Shown: positions 17,408 to 25,958 of the stretch, piece after piece
How positions within the stretch are numbered: position 1 is the first letter of the stretch
Layout: every line of letters begins with the position of its first letter
NCBI RefSeq assembly: GCF_013337765.1
Contig: NZ_VBSB01000008.1
Span: 186,001 to 250,000, forward strand
Direction: 5' to 3'
DNA from: Mycolicibacterium sphagni
GTDB lineage: Bacteria; Actinomycetota; Actinomycetes; Mycobacteriales; Mycobacteriaceae
DNA length: 64,000 bases
Translations under genes and position numbers: made by a program
The notes under the pieces: model-generated
Told to the model about the DNA's origin: nothing
The model's database searches: none
What the model saw: only the letters and a program-made list of their open reading frames with translations

Positions 17408-18723
17408 TGCATCACCTGGACTTCCAGCATGGACTTGATCCGCTGGCGGTGATCGAGGCTCACCGAACGGGCGACCCCCTCGAGCAGAGCGCGCAGATCG
17501 TCGACATCGTCGCAGGGCTCCTGCCAGACGTCGCGGCCGTGCAGCCGTGCCCACAGCCGGCTGAGGTAGGGCCGGGCGAAACTGGCCAGATCGTCGACGA
17601 CTTGGCGCTGACGCGGATGAAGCGGCGCGGCATCGGCCAGGGCGCGGCGGGCGTGCAGGACGTAGGCCTCTTTGCGCAGCCTGGCCTGGATCGTCGCCGC
17701 CAGCTGATACCGGCTCACGGCCCGCTCGTCTAGCGGAGTCAGCTGACCGGCCACCTCGATACCGGCCACCAGGGCGGCCTGTTTGTCCTCGCCGAGGAAA
17801 CCCCAAGGGGCGCAGGCGCGGTCGACTTCCTCGGCGCACAGCAGCGGTACGTCAGGAAGTTCGTCGCGATCCAGCGCACGCCGTAGCGTCGCACGGACGC
17901 GGTCCACCACGCTGCGGTCCAGCGGCCGTTCGTGATCCGATCCCCCGGACAGCGGCGGCGGGCACAGCGGTAATGCCGACGTCAGCCCCAACTCGAGGAT
18001 CGACCACGGTAGCGCCGAAGGTTGGGTACGTGCCTGGGCGCCCAGATTGTGCGGGGTGGCATCGGCGATCAGCGCCGACCACACCCGTTGGCGCGCAACC
18101 GTGGCGCGATGCCCCTCGGCCGGGCCCAGCACCGTGGTCAGACCCGCGAGGAACGGTCCGCTGATGCTGCCGTCGGCACGCACATCGGCCCAGCTGTGCT
18201 GCAATTGGGCCGACAGCCTGGTGAGCACCTGCGGCGACGCCACCAGCTCGTTGAGCACCTCGACGCCGGTGCGGTCTCGGTCGTCATGCAGGGCGCGAAG
18301 TGCCGCGGCTGCCGTGGACTGGCCGTCGCGGCCTGGCGCGCCTGCGGTCACCGCAAGCTCGAAACACGCTGGGAAATAAAGATCTTGGGCATTTCCGGTC
18401 GTGATACGCAGCCGGCGTCGTTCGGCTTTCATGAGCTCGAACCACGCGGCGGCCGAACGCAATCGGTCGGCATGACCCACGATCAGGTCGGCTATCTGGG
18501 TGGCCACGTCGGCATCGACGAACGGGGCCGAATACGCGGGGTTACTGCGCAGCCGCAGGACGAGCGGGTCGAGGATACGTTTCACCGTTCGGCGCAGCGG
18601 CCCGCCGTCGTCGCCGCTGAGGACTTCCACACCGGGCCCGATCGCCCGCCAGGCACGGTCGATCACCGCCCGCCGCGGCTGCGACGTGCCGACGGTGGTG
18701 ACCGTGTCCGAGCCGGCGCTCAT
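17404..18723 (-). CDS. Protein of unknown function, TPR/CHAT cluster
   Basis: An unrecognised 439-residue protein, predicted largely helical, with many Arg/Leu-rich amphipathic stretches (RTVKRILDPLVLRLRSNPAY near residue 50 and RRALADAAPLHPRQRQVVDD near 380). No enzyme motif, signal peptide or membrane segment is visible. A much longer open frame extends upstream over the neighbouring plus-strand gene, but ATG 18723 is the sensible start because it leaves a 66-base divergent promoter gap. It is translationally coupled to the 374-residue gene downstream. Confidence 0.7.
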   Translation of the reverse strand: MSAGSDTVTTVGTSQPRRAVIDRAWRAIGPGVEVLSGDDGGPLRRTVKRILDPLVLRLRSNPAYSAPFVDADVATQIADLIVGHADRLRSAAAWFELMKAERRRLRITTGNAQDLYFPACFELAVTAGAPGRDGQSTAAAALRALHDDRDRTGVEVLNELVASPQVLTRLSAQLQHSWADVRADGSISGPFLAGLTTVLGPAEGHRATVARQRVWSALIADATPHNLGAQARTQPSALPWSILELGLTSALPLCPPPLSGGSDHERPLDRSVVDRVRATLRRALDRDELPDVPLLCAEEVDRACAPWGFLGEDKQAALVAGIEVAGQLTPLDERAVSRYQLAATIQARLRKEAYVLHARRALADAAPLHPRQRQVVDDLASFARPYLSRLWARLHGRDVWQEPCDDVDDLRALLEGVARSVSLDHRQRIKSMLEVQVMQ

Positions 18724-18789
18724 CCGGACAGGATAGAGGCCGGGTGAAGTTGGGTTCGGTAGCCGGTGACGATAGGCACGCTGCTCCCT

Positions 18790-19449
18790 ATGTCTGATGC
18801 ACTGCTGGGCGCCATCGCCGTCGTCTCCGCCATCGCACTCGCTTCGATCATCGTCGCGGCCGGCCTGGCCGGCCAGCCACCGCGGACGCCCCGCCCCCGC
18901 CGAGCGCGCTGCCCGCGCTCGATCGGCGTCGGTACCGTCCAAATGGTGGCCGAAGCCGACGATCCTGTCATCGTCATCGAGGTGGAAAGCGTTGCCGGCC
19001 AGCGCTTCACCGGACGGCTGTGCCACGGCCACGGCGACCCCGTTGTGTCGGCTCTGCGGCCTGGGGTGATCGTGCTGGTGTCGTTCGACCCGGCCAGCCG
19101 CAAGGAACTCTCGCTGGCAGACGACGCGATCGCCGTACGGGCCGCTGTCGACCACACGCTGTTGCGCCAGGGTGTGCTCACCGGTGACCAGCTGGATGTG
19201 ATCCGGTTCGGCACCCGCTCGTGCGGTGTGGTGACCGGGATGCGGCCCACCGGCCGCGAACGCGCCGACTATTGCGAGGTCGAACTGGACCTCATGGTCA
19301 CCCGCCCCGGCGGCGGCCAGTTCCCGGCCCGCGAAACCACGCTGGTGCCCGAGGCCGCGCTGGCCAAGGTCTCCCCCGGCAGCATCGTCGACGCCTACTA
19401 CCTGCCAGAGGACGAGTCCGCGATCGCCGTCTGCCTGCCCCCTGCGTAA
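18790..19449 (+). CDS. Membrane-anchored protein of unknown function
   Basis: A 219-residue protein with one N-terminal membrane helix (LLGAIAVVSAIALASIIVAAGLA, about residues 4-27), a basic Pro/Arg-rich linker (GQPPRTPRPRRARCPR) and a strand-rich domain of about 170 residues. The linker suggests the domain stays cytoplasmic. ATG 18790 is chosen over GTG 18766 because it starts directly before the helix. It lies between two minus-strand members of the TPR/CHAT cluster: divergent from one and ending 5 bases from the stop of the CHAT gene. I do not recognise the domain. Confidence 0.72.
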   Translation: MSDALLGAIAVVSAIALASIIVAAGLAGQPPRTPRPRRARCPRSIGVGTVQMVAEADDPVIVIEVESVAGQRFTGRLCHGHGDPVVSALRPGVIVLVSFDPASRKELSLADDAIAVRAAVDHTLLRQGVLTGDQLDVIRFGTRSCGVVTGMRPTGRERADYCEVELDLMVTRPGGGQFPARETTLVPEAALAKVSPGSIVDAYYLPEDESAIAVCLPPA

Positions 19450-19454
19450 GGATT

Positions 19455-20795
19455 TCACCGGGCACCCCCGACCGCGAAGGTGACCACCGCGGCCCAGTAC
19501 AACGGGCTCGCGGTGATGTCGCCGTCGCGCCACCGGCGCATCTGCTCGCGCTGCCAGCGATTCAGGCTCAACACCGCGTCGTCGGCCTCGTGCGCGTCGT
19601 CGACGGCGATCACGACCTGGGCCATCGGATCCTCGGTCCGGGCGGTGAACCGCCGGTATCCGGCGGTCGTGGGCAGCGACCACAGCGTGGCGGTCACCAG
19701 TTCGCTACCGCAGAGCACCATCGCGGCGACCAGGCCGGTCGCCTCATCGAACTGGTAGTCGCCGCCCGAACCGCACGCAAGCAGAGCCACCCGGGGCGGC
19801 AGCGGCAGCTGTGCGGCCATCAAATCGGCAGCCAGCAGCGGGCGGTGATCCCCGACCGGCTCGGCGGCACCGTCCGCCGCGGACGTGCACGCAAGGTGGA
19901 GGGCGGCGCGGTCGGCGTAGCCGTGGGTACGGTCGGCGGCGCTGGCATGACCGACGAACAGCAATCGGCTCGGCGCGCGGTCCAGGAGTGCGGCCAGCCA
20001 GCTCCGGTCGGCGTCGCTGCGGCGGAACAACTCCACCGCCGCGTCGACCTCAGGCAGCACTGTGCGGTGCGTGAGGAGCTCGCCGAAATGGCGGGACAGC
20101 GTGCTCTCGTTCGACGGCCGGCCCAGGACCGAGCCCAGCGGTGAATCCGGTCGCTGGCCAGGAACGCGGGGGTCCATCACGAGAAGTGCTGGGGCATCAC
20201 GTCTTTCCTGCCATCGCACCGGAACGCGCGGTGCGTGCGCGATGTTGGGTGGCACCGCCATCACCACGTCGACCATCTCCATGAGGCGGTAACCCTCGGT
20301 GACGCTGGCGATGTCGACGAGCTGCCACGGGATGCGTGCCGCGTTGGTCCCTTTGAAGGTGATTGCCGATTTCCGGGCGGTGACCAGCTCCTCGGGGCTG
20401 GGGCCGGTCAGTGGGACCGCCAGCAGGCCCCACGGGATGCGCGCCAGCCGCGCACTCGGTGAGATGAACAGCACCGGCCGCGGATCGGCGACGTGCCCGG
20501 AGATCAGCTGCCAGGCCGGTGCGGAGATCAGCAGCACCCCCAGGATGTAGGCCAGGGTCAATTCGCCCTGCGTAGTGGCGAACGGTCCGCGGGTCAGGGC
20601 CCGGTCGAGGGCTTCGGCGAGGCTTTCGTCGCCGTCGGGGTCGGGCAGCGCCCCCTGGAGTTCCTCGAGCGCGGCCAGCAGAATCGGTTCGTGCACCACC
20701 CAGGTCACCGTGCGTTCCGGCTGGCCGACCACCCGCAGGCTGGCGTAGGTGGCAACACCCAGGTCAGCGAACCTCAGAACCAGGGCGGCGCTCAT
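19455..20795 (-). CDS. CHAT-domain (caspase-like) protease
   Basis: A 446-residue protein whose C-terminal part (about residues 170-440) matches the CHAT domain, a clan CD cysteine protease fold related to caspases and separase. The catalytic pair is intact: His283 in LLFVGHASA and Cys341 in VALLACGSGG, 58 residues apart. VTATLWSLP follows, equivalent to the strand after the active site. The N-terminal 160 residues are a separate domain without recognised motif. ATG 20795 overlaps the stop of the TPR gene as ATGA. In other bacteria CHAT proteases are activated by partner proteins and cut a dedicated target. Which protein is cut here is unknown. Confidence 0.85.
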   Translation of the reverse strand: MSAALVLRFADLGVATYASLRVVGQPERTVTWVVHEPILLAALEELQGALPDPDGDESLAEALDRALTRGPFATTQGELTLAYILGVLLISAPAWQLISGHVADPRPVLFISPSARLARIPWGLLAVPLTGPSPEELVTARKSAITFKGTNAARIPWQLVDIASVTEGYRLMEMVDVVMAVPPNIAHAPRVPVRWQERRDAPALLVMDPRVPGQRPDSPLGSVLGRPSNESTLSRHFGELLTHRTVLPEVDAAVELFRRSDADRSWLAALLDRAPSRLLFVGHASAADRTHGYADRAALHLACTSAADGAAEPVGDHRPLLAADLMAAQLPLPPRVALLACGSGGDYQFDEATGLVAAMVLCGSELVTATLWSLPTTAGYRRFTARTEDPMAQVVIAVDDAHEADDAVLSLNRWQREQMRRWRDGDITASPLYWAAVVTFAVGGAR

Positions 20796-22471
20796 GGCCA
20801 CGTCGACCAGACGGGGCCGCCGGACGTAATGGCCTGGCCGTAGCGGTTCTGCGCCAGCATCCGGTAGCGCGCCAGGATGGGCGTGCCGTCGGGGTCCATC
20901 TGCAGCGCGGGCAGCGGCCCCAGGGTCGTCAGCGTCAGTGCATCGATCGAGAGGCCTGCGGCAGCCAGCGCCTCCTCATCCATGGTTTCGACGGGAACTG
21001 TCACCGTGGCAGGGGCGTCCCATCCGCCGGCTTCGCCGTGCGGCTCGTTTGCGAAAGTACCTCGTGCGCAATGATATTCGATGAGTTCACTGAGGAGGGC
21101 GTCGTTCTCCCACTCCCAGGCCACCGAGAATGCGCCCGCCAGCATGCGTGCCGAGACCTGGGAGGCCCATCGCCAGCGGGCGTCGGCATCGGTCATGGCG
21201 TAGCGAACCGAGTCGACGGCCAGGGCGGCGGGGATCTTGAGCTCGGCGGCCTTCTCCAGCTTCGCAAGCGCGCTGCGGTGGCGCTCACTTCCGGTGTCGA
21301 ATCGCGTGACGCCGAGTGAGTCGACCTGGCGCTCCTGGATCTGCTGCCAGCTGTCCGACGGATCGCCGATACCGTCGAAGTTCAAATCGGCCAGCGCGTC
21401 GGCCCGCCAGATCGAGCCGAGGTGGTCGTCGAGCCGGGCGTACTGCAGCCAACTCGAGCGCGGCCAGCTGTCCAGGAACGAGCGGGCCTCGGCCACCTGC
21501 TCGACCGCGTCGGCGAACCGGCCCTGGAACACCGAGATCCAGCTGCGTTGCAGCAATATCCGGTGGATGTACAGCGGGCGCCCCAGCTCGCGCCACTGGG
21601 TTTCGGCGTGCCCCCAGGATTCGTCGGCCTCCTTCAGCCAGCCGACGCCCAGCCGGGTGAGCCCGAAATACATCCAGCACCGGGCGACGTCGTTGGCGCG
21701 GGAGTGTTCGGCGATCACCGGATAGGCGGACCCGACCAGTCGCTCGGTGGACTCGTGGTCACCGCGCATCCAGGTGGCCGCTGCGGTCTCGAGTTCGGCT
21801 CGCGCCCAATACAGTTCCCACCCCCGGCGTTTGGCCCGGGCGCCCGCGCGATGCAGCCACAGGTCCCCCTCGGCCAGCCGGCCGGTCTCGACGCAGAACC
21901 GGCCATATGCGATGCCGGCGGCGACCAGCAGTTGGTCGGCATCATCGGTGCCGTCGGTCAGGCCCTCGACGATCGGAATGATGTTCTGCCACAGCTCGGC
22001 CGCAGGTACGTGCAGATCGTCATCGCACAGCGCCGTCGCGCACAGCACACCCGCCAGGGTCGACAGGTGGTGTTGTTCGGATGCCAGGTCGGCGAACCGG
22101 TGCGCGGCGTCGTCGTCGCGCAGGCCGGCGAGTTCGGTTGCGGCGTCTTCGTGATCGCCGGCGGCCGCGGCCAGGCCGGTGCGCAGAAAGCGGGCTCGCA
22201 GGGTGTAGCGGGCGACAATCTCGTCGGCGTCCGGGGTGTCGGCGTACTGGGCCAGACAATCGGTCATCCGCCTCAGGCACTCGTGGGTGCCGTCGTATGC
22301 CGTTCTGGTGAGATAGATTTCGCCGAGCTGGGCGAAGACCTCGAGCGCCAGATCGTCGCGATCTTCGCGTTCGATCTCCGGCATGAGTGACAGCAGGAGC
22401 TCCTTGGCCGCCTCCTCCTTGGCGGCAAGGGCGAGCTGGCGAGCCCGCTGCAGCTCACCGGTAATGGACAC
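20792..22471 (-). CDS. Tetratricopeptide-repeat protein, partner of the CHAT protease
   Basis: A 559-residue protein made mainly of helical hairpins typical of TPR repeats from about residue 5 to 430, for example ELQRARQLALAAKEEAAKELL, EVFAQLGEIYLTRTAYDGTHECLRRM and RLAEGDLWLHRAGARAKRRGWELYWARAELE. The last 100 residues form a non-repeat tail. TPR domains are the usual activators of CHAT proteases, and TPR and CHAT are often fused in one chain. Here they are separate but joined by an ATGA overlap. GTG 22471 was chosen because the frame upstream crosses a terminator hairpin at 22521-22545. Confidence 0.8.
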   Translation of the reverse strand: MSITGELQRARQLALAAKEEAAKELLLSLMPEIEREDRDDLALEVFAQLGEIYLTRTAYDGTHECLRRMTDCLAQYADTPDADEIVARYTLRARFLRTGLAAAAGDHEDAATELAGLRDDDAAHRFADLASEQHHLSTLAGVLCATALCDDDLHVPAAELWQNIIPIVEGLTDGTDDADQLLVAAGIAYGRFCVETGRLAEGDLWLHRAGARAKRRGWELYWARAELETAAATWMRGDHESTERLVGSAYPVIAEHSRANDVARCWMYFGLTRLGVGWLKEADESWGHAETQWRELGRPLYIHRILLQRSWISVFQGRFADAVEQVAEARSFLDSWPRSSWLQYARLDDHLGSIWRADALADLNFDGIGDPSDSWQQIQERQVDSLGVTRFDTGSERHRSALAKLEKAAELKIPAALAVDSVRYAMTDADARWRWASQVSARMLAGAFSVAWEWENDALLSELIEYHCARGTFANEPHGEAGGWDAPATVTVPVETMDEEALAAAGLSIDALTLTTLGPLPALQMDPDGTPILARYRMLAQNRYGQAITSGGPVWSTWP

Positions 22472-22520
22472 GGCAGGATCATAAGTCGGCGGGGCCAGAC
22501 TCTGGAGATAACGCCGAGAC

Positions 22521-22545
22521 GGCGGACGTGCCTGGCACGTCCGCC
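22521..22545 (-). terminator. Rho-independent-like hairpin after the LpqH-like gene
   Basis: A perfect inverted repeat of 11 bases (GGCGGACGTGC and GCACGTCCGCC) with a 3-base loop. It lies between the stop of the lipoprotein gene and the start of the TPR gene, both on the minus strand. It lacks a clear T-run, as is usual in mycobacteria. It separates the lipoprotein transcript from the TPR/CHAT cluster. Confidence 0.75.
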
Positions 22546-22571
22546 GCCCCTTGCCCGGGATCGTCATCACC

Positions 22572-23069
22572 TCACTTGCAGGTGACGGTGATTTCGAACT
22601 TCTTGCTGATCATGCCGGCCATGGGGTTCTTCATGTCGGCGCCGGCGGCTTCGCCGGTGATCGTGTAGGTGTTGCCGTCCACCTTCACGTCAGCAGAACC
22701 GGTGCCCATGCCCCCGGCCTGGCTCACCGCCAGTGCGTTGCCATCCACGACCATGCCCAGGGACTGGACCTTCGGCGGCTGCCCGTCGGTCATGACCACA
22801 CCGAGCCCCTGCTGACCACCCACCGCCCCGCTGGCGATATTGATCGTGCCGCCCTGTTTCACGCACGTCACGGAGTTCAGATCCAGGCCCTGCAGGTCGT
22901 TTCCCTCGACCTTCACCGAGGTCTTCCCGCCAGAGGCGACTGTCGCGCTCGACGGTGCGGAACCCGTCGCCGAGCTGGTGCCCTTGCTGCTGCTGTTGTT
23001 GTCGGAGCAGCCAACCAGCATCAAGCTGCAGCCAACCACGCCGACACCGACCGCGAGAATTCGCTTCAC
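22572..23069 (-). CDS. lpqH: LpqH-like (19 kDa antigen family) lipoprotein
   Basis: A 165-residue lipoprotein. The signal peptide carries a lipobox ending at Cys21 (LMLVGC), followed by a Ser/Thr-rich linker typical of surface-exposed mycobacterial lipoproteins. The body matches the 19 kDa antigen family: VMTDGQPPKVQSLG, and the C-terminal block YTITGEAAGADMKNPM ending in a TVTCK tail, with two cysteines likely disulfide-bonded. GTG 23069 has an AGGGAA site just upstream and gives a normal signal sequence. The family is found in the mycobacterial envelope and is a TLR2 ligand in M. tuberculosis. Whether this is the true lpqH orthologue or a paralogue is not settled. Confidence 0.82.
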   Translation of the reverse strand: MKRILAVGVGVVGCSLMLVGCSDNNSSSKGTSSATGSAPSSATVASGGKTSVKVEGNDLQGLDLNSVTCVKQGGTINIASGAVGGQQGLGVVMTDGQPPKVQSLGMVVDGNALAVSQAGGMGTGSADVKVDGNTYTITGEAAGADMKNPMAGMISKKFEITVTCK

Positions 23070-23207
23070 CTGTGTTCCCTTCGTTCGCGGCGCCTTGGTG
23101 GCACCGTCACGAGAGAAGTACAAGCGGCGGGGGTGGCTACCGATCCCAAACTTTTCGCGCGGAGGTCATCGCATGCGCGGCGAATCCTGCGGCCTTAGCG
23201 TGGATCC

Positions 23208-23495
23208 GTGGACTGGGAGTTCGAGGACGAGGTGTTCCAGTGGCGTGGCCCAGCACCGTACTTCTTCGTCGCCACGCCACCGGACGTCGATGATTTCCTG
23301 CACGCGCACCTCAGCGAGCTGACCTACGGGTGGGGGGTCATTCCAGCGCGGGTGCGCATCGGCGACACCGAGGTGACGACATCGCTGATCCCCAAGGACG
23401 ACGTGTATCTGGTGCCGCTGAAGATCGCGCTACGCCGTGCCGAAGGTATCGACGACGGCGACCACGTCCGGGTACGGCTGCGCGTCGGCTCGTAG
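23208..23495 (+). CDS. DUF1905-family protein
   Basis: A 95-residue protein that spans a whole DUF1905 domain: WEFEDEVFQWRGPAPYFFVATP at the start, the central YGWGVIPARVRIGDTEVTTSLIPKDD cut by conserved Gly and Pro, and a C-terminal YLVPLKIALRRAEGIDDGD. These are small beta-barrel-like proteins with no established biochemical role. It starts at GTG 23208 and is divergent from the lipoprotein gene, with about 138 bases between the starts. Confidence 0.85.
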   Translation: MDWEFEDEVFQWRGPAPYFFVATPPDVDDFLHAHLSELTYGWGVIPARVRIGDTEVTTSLIPKDDVYLVPLKIALRRAEGIDDGDHVRVRLRVGS

Positions 23496-23585
23496 TGTCG
23501 CCGAGATCGAGGTAATGCTGCGGATTGCTCGCGCTTTCCCGGCCAAACGTCGGTTTGGGCGACAAGGGGGTCAGGTCGGGTCAGG

Positions 23586-24848
23586 TCAGGCTTTGGCGAG
23601 GTGCTTGTCGGCGTAGCGCTGCGCCCATTCCTTGCGGGAGCGGATGGACACGTCGACGTCGGTCGCCTTGGCGCGCAGGGCGCCTGAGGTCGCCTGGTCT
23701 TTGGGGGTGCGCTTGAACGGATCCCAGCTGAAGAACCGGGAGGAGTTCTCCCAGGTGATCTTGTTGATGTCGGTGTCGTCGGCGCCGGCGGCGTTTAGCT
23801 CGGCCAGTACCTTCTCGGGGGCGTCGGGCCAGAAGCAGTCCGAGTGCGGGTAGTCGCACTCCCAGGCGATGATGTCGATGCCGATTTCGTGGCGCAGTTT
23901 CAGCGACGTCTTGTCGGTGACGTAGCAGGCCAGCGAATGCTCGCGGAAGACGTCGCTGGGCAGCTTGTCGCCGAAGTCGCGGCGCAGCCATTTCTGGTTG
24001 GTGTAGTGCCGGTCGGAGCGATCCAGGTAGAACGGGATCCAGCCGATGCCGCCCTCGGAGAAGGCGAACTTCAGGTCCGGGTAGTTGCGCATCGCCGGGC
24101 CCCACAGCAGGTCCTGAGCGCACATCGCCGAAACCTGGGTGGCCAGGATGATCAGGTTGTCGATCGGTGCGTTGGGGGCCATGCTGATCGCGCCGAATCC
24201 GGTGCCGATGTGCAGACACATCACCACGTTCTCCTCGGACAGTGTCCGGAACACCGGACCCCAGTACTCGTCGTCGTGGTAGCTCGGCAGGCCCTCCAGG
24301 TGGGGAAGCTCAGGCATGGTGACTGCCCGGCAGCCCTTGGCCGCGACCCGGCGGATCTCGGCGCACATCCCCTCCGGCGTCCACGTCGGCAGGATCGCGA
24401 TCGGGATGAAGCGGTCCGGGTAGGAACCCGCCCATTCGTCGATGTGCCAGTCGTTGTAGGCCGAGACCATCACCAGGGTGACGTCCTCGCGGGTCATGTT
24501 GAGGTGTCGCGCGGAGAAGCCGGTGAACGTCGGGAAGCACATCGAGGCCAGGATGCCGTTGCGGTTCATATCGCGGACCCGCTCGTGCACGTCGTAGACA
24601 CCGGGGCGCATCTCAGCGAAGCCGGCGGGGTCGCGGCCCCACTCCTCGGGCGGCCAGGACACCACGGCGTTGAGGCCGCTCACACCTTGCGGGCGGCCCT
24701 GATACATCCACTGGTCGACGCCCTGAGCGTCGGTGACGACGATCGGGGCCTCGGGCTTGTACTTGGCTGGGACGTGGTTGAGGAACATGTCAGGGGGCTC
24801 GACCACGTGGTCATCGATGCTCACCAGGATCAGGTCGTCGACGTTCAT
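23586..24848 (-). CDS. Amidohydrolase-family (ACMSD-like) metal-dependent hydrolase/decarboxylase
   Basis: A 420-residue amidohydrolase_2 family protein. Metal and active-site positions are visible: SIDDHVVEPPDMF at the N-terminus, CLHIGTGFG near residue 215, SEGGIGWIPFYLDR near 265 and the late Asp in WECDYPHSDCFWP near 335. Relatives include aminocarboxymuconate semialdehyde decarboxylase and 2,3-dihydroxybenzoate-type decarboxylases, so it may decarboxylate or hydrolyse a ring-cleavage product. Mycobacteria carry many copies and the substrate is unknown. It is divergent from an AraC regulator with only 25 bases between the two starts, so the regulator probably controls it. Confidence 0.87.
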   Translation of the reverse strand: MNVDDLILVSIDDHVVEPPDMFLNHVPAKYKPEAPIVVTDAQGVDQWMYQGRPQGVSGLNAVVSWPPEEWGRDPAGFAEMRPGVYDVHERVRDMNRNGILASMCFPTFTGFSARHLNMTREDVTLVMVSAYNDWHIDEWAGSYPDRFIPIAILPTWTPEGMCAEIRRVAAKGCRAVTMPELPHLEGLPSYHDDEYWGPVFRTLSEENVVMCLHIGTGFGAISMAPNAPIDNLIILATQVSAMCAQDLLWGPAMRNYPDLKFAFSEGGIGWIPFYLDRSDRHYTNQKWLRRDFGDKLPSDVFREHSLACYVTDKTSLKLRHEIGIDIIAWECDYPHSDCFWPDAPEKVLAELNAAGADDTDINKITWENSSRFFSWDPFKRTPKDQATSGALRAKATDVDVSIRSRKEWAQRYADKHLAKA

Positions 24849-24873
24849 GGTTTAAGTTGTACCCTCGATAACC

Positions 24874-25746
24874 GTGACCGTCTCCGCACATTCGGCCAGA
24901 GACTTGGCTCAAACGGCCAAAAACCGGCCGGGCGCTCAACCGGCCAACATCGGCCAGGTGGAGCTCCGCCGCGGCGGACGCGTCCTGGCCGGCAGCTATC
25001 TCTACGAGGGCGAGCTGCTGGTCACCGGCTGGCATTTTCACGATGTACACCAGATCGAGTACGCGATCGGCGGGGTTGTCGAGGTCGAGACGGCATCGGC
25101 GCACTATCTGCTCCCGCCTCAGCAGGCGGCGTGGATCCCGGCCGGTCTGGAGCACCAGGCGACCATGAATCCGTCGGTCAAGACGCTGGCGGTGATGTTC
25201 GACCCCGAGCTCATCCCGGCTCCCGGTGACCGGGCGCGGATCCTGGCGGTGTCTCCGCTGGTCCGGGAGATGATGCTGTACGCGCTGCGCTGGCCGATCT
25301 ACCGGGGCTCCGGTGCCGCCGACGATGACACGGCCTCCGACACGTTCTTCCGCACGCTGGCCAATCTCGTGGCCGAGGCGCTGGATCATGAAGCCCCGCT
25401 GAGCCTTCCGAGCTCAGATGACCCGGTGGTCGCGGCGGCGATGGCCTACACCAAGGAGCACCTGCAGGCGGTGAGCCTGCAGGAGGTGTGCCGGGCGGTC
25501 GCGGTCTCCGAGCGCACACTGCGCAGGCAATTCCAGAGCGAGGCCGAGATGTCCTGGCGCACTTATCTTTTGCACGCCAGGATGCTGCGGGCGATGGCCC
25601 TGCTGGCCGCGCCCACCCAGAGTGTCCAGCAGACCGCGACTGCCGTCGGCTTCGACAGTGTGGGCTCGTTCACCCGTGCCTTCAGCCAGTTCTGCGGGGA
25701 AACCCCGTCGTCATATCGAAGGCGTGTCACCAGCACTGGTGCGTGA
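24874..25746 (+). CDS. AraC-family transcriptional regulator
   Basis: A 290-residue regulator. Residues 30-120 form a cupin-like sensor (TGWHFHDVHQIEYAIGG and YLLPPQQAAWIPAGLEHQ), and residues 190-285 hold the double helix-turn-helix of the AraC family (VSLQEVCRAVAVSERTLRRQ and TATAVGFDSVGSFTRAFSQ, ending GETPSSYRR). The cupin suggests a small-molecule effector. It starts at GTG, 25 bases from the divergent amidohydrolase start, so the promoters of the two genes must overlap. The amidohydrolase gene is the natural target. Confidence 0.9.
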   Translation: MTVSAHSARDLAQTAKNRPGAQPANIGQVELRRGGRVLAGSYLYEGELLVTGWHFHDVHQIEYAIGGVVEVETASAHYLLPPQQAAWIPAGLEHQATMNPSVKTLAVMFDPELIPAPGDRARILAVSPLVREMMLYALRWPIYRGSGAADDDTASDTFFRTLANLVAEALDHEAPLSLPSSDDPVVAAAMAYTKEHLQAVSLQEVCRAVAVSERTLRRQFQSEAEMSWRTYLLHARMLRAMALLAAPTQSVQQTATAVGFDSVGSFTRAFSQFCGETPSSYRRRVTSTGA

Positions 25747-25958
25747 GGTGACCGTGCGCCGATGAGAGCGCTCGTGCCAGCGCAGCCGCAACAACAACAA
25801 CCCGCGGTGCGCCTCGAACCCCAGCGACAACGGATGTCGCCAAGGGCCCGATCGTGATCGCCGTGTCTGTGTCACGACTCCACTGTGCCAGCCGGCCGAC
25901 ACCTGGCGCCGCGCCACACCCCTCGATGTGCGGCTTGTCACCTGAAGTTCGTTGTCTG

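Noticed and set aside
18724..19683. Upstream extension of the 439-residue gene to 759 codons
   Set aside because: The added part is antisense to a plus-strand gene that begins with a membrane helix. ATG 18723 gives a normal start and a divergent gap.
23560..23590. Short direct repeats GGTCAGGTC after the DUF1905 gene
   Set aside because: They are too short and of simple composition. No regular array or hairpin is formed.
23844..25229. A 461-codon plus-strand frame through the amidohydrolase and into the AraC gene
   Set aside because: It lies opposite the well-supported amidohydrolase gene and partly over the AraC gene, and its translation is rich in Arg/His/Val without any family motif.
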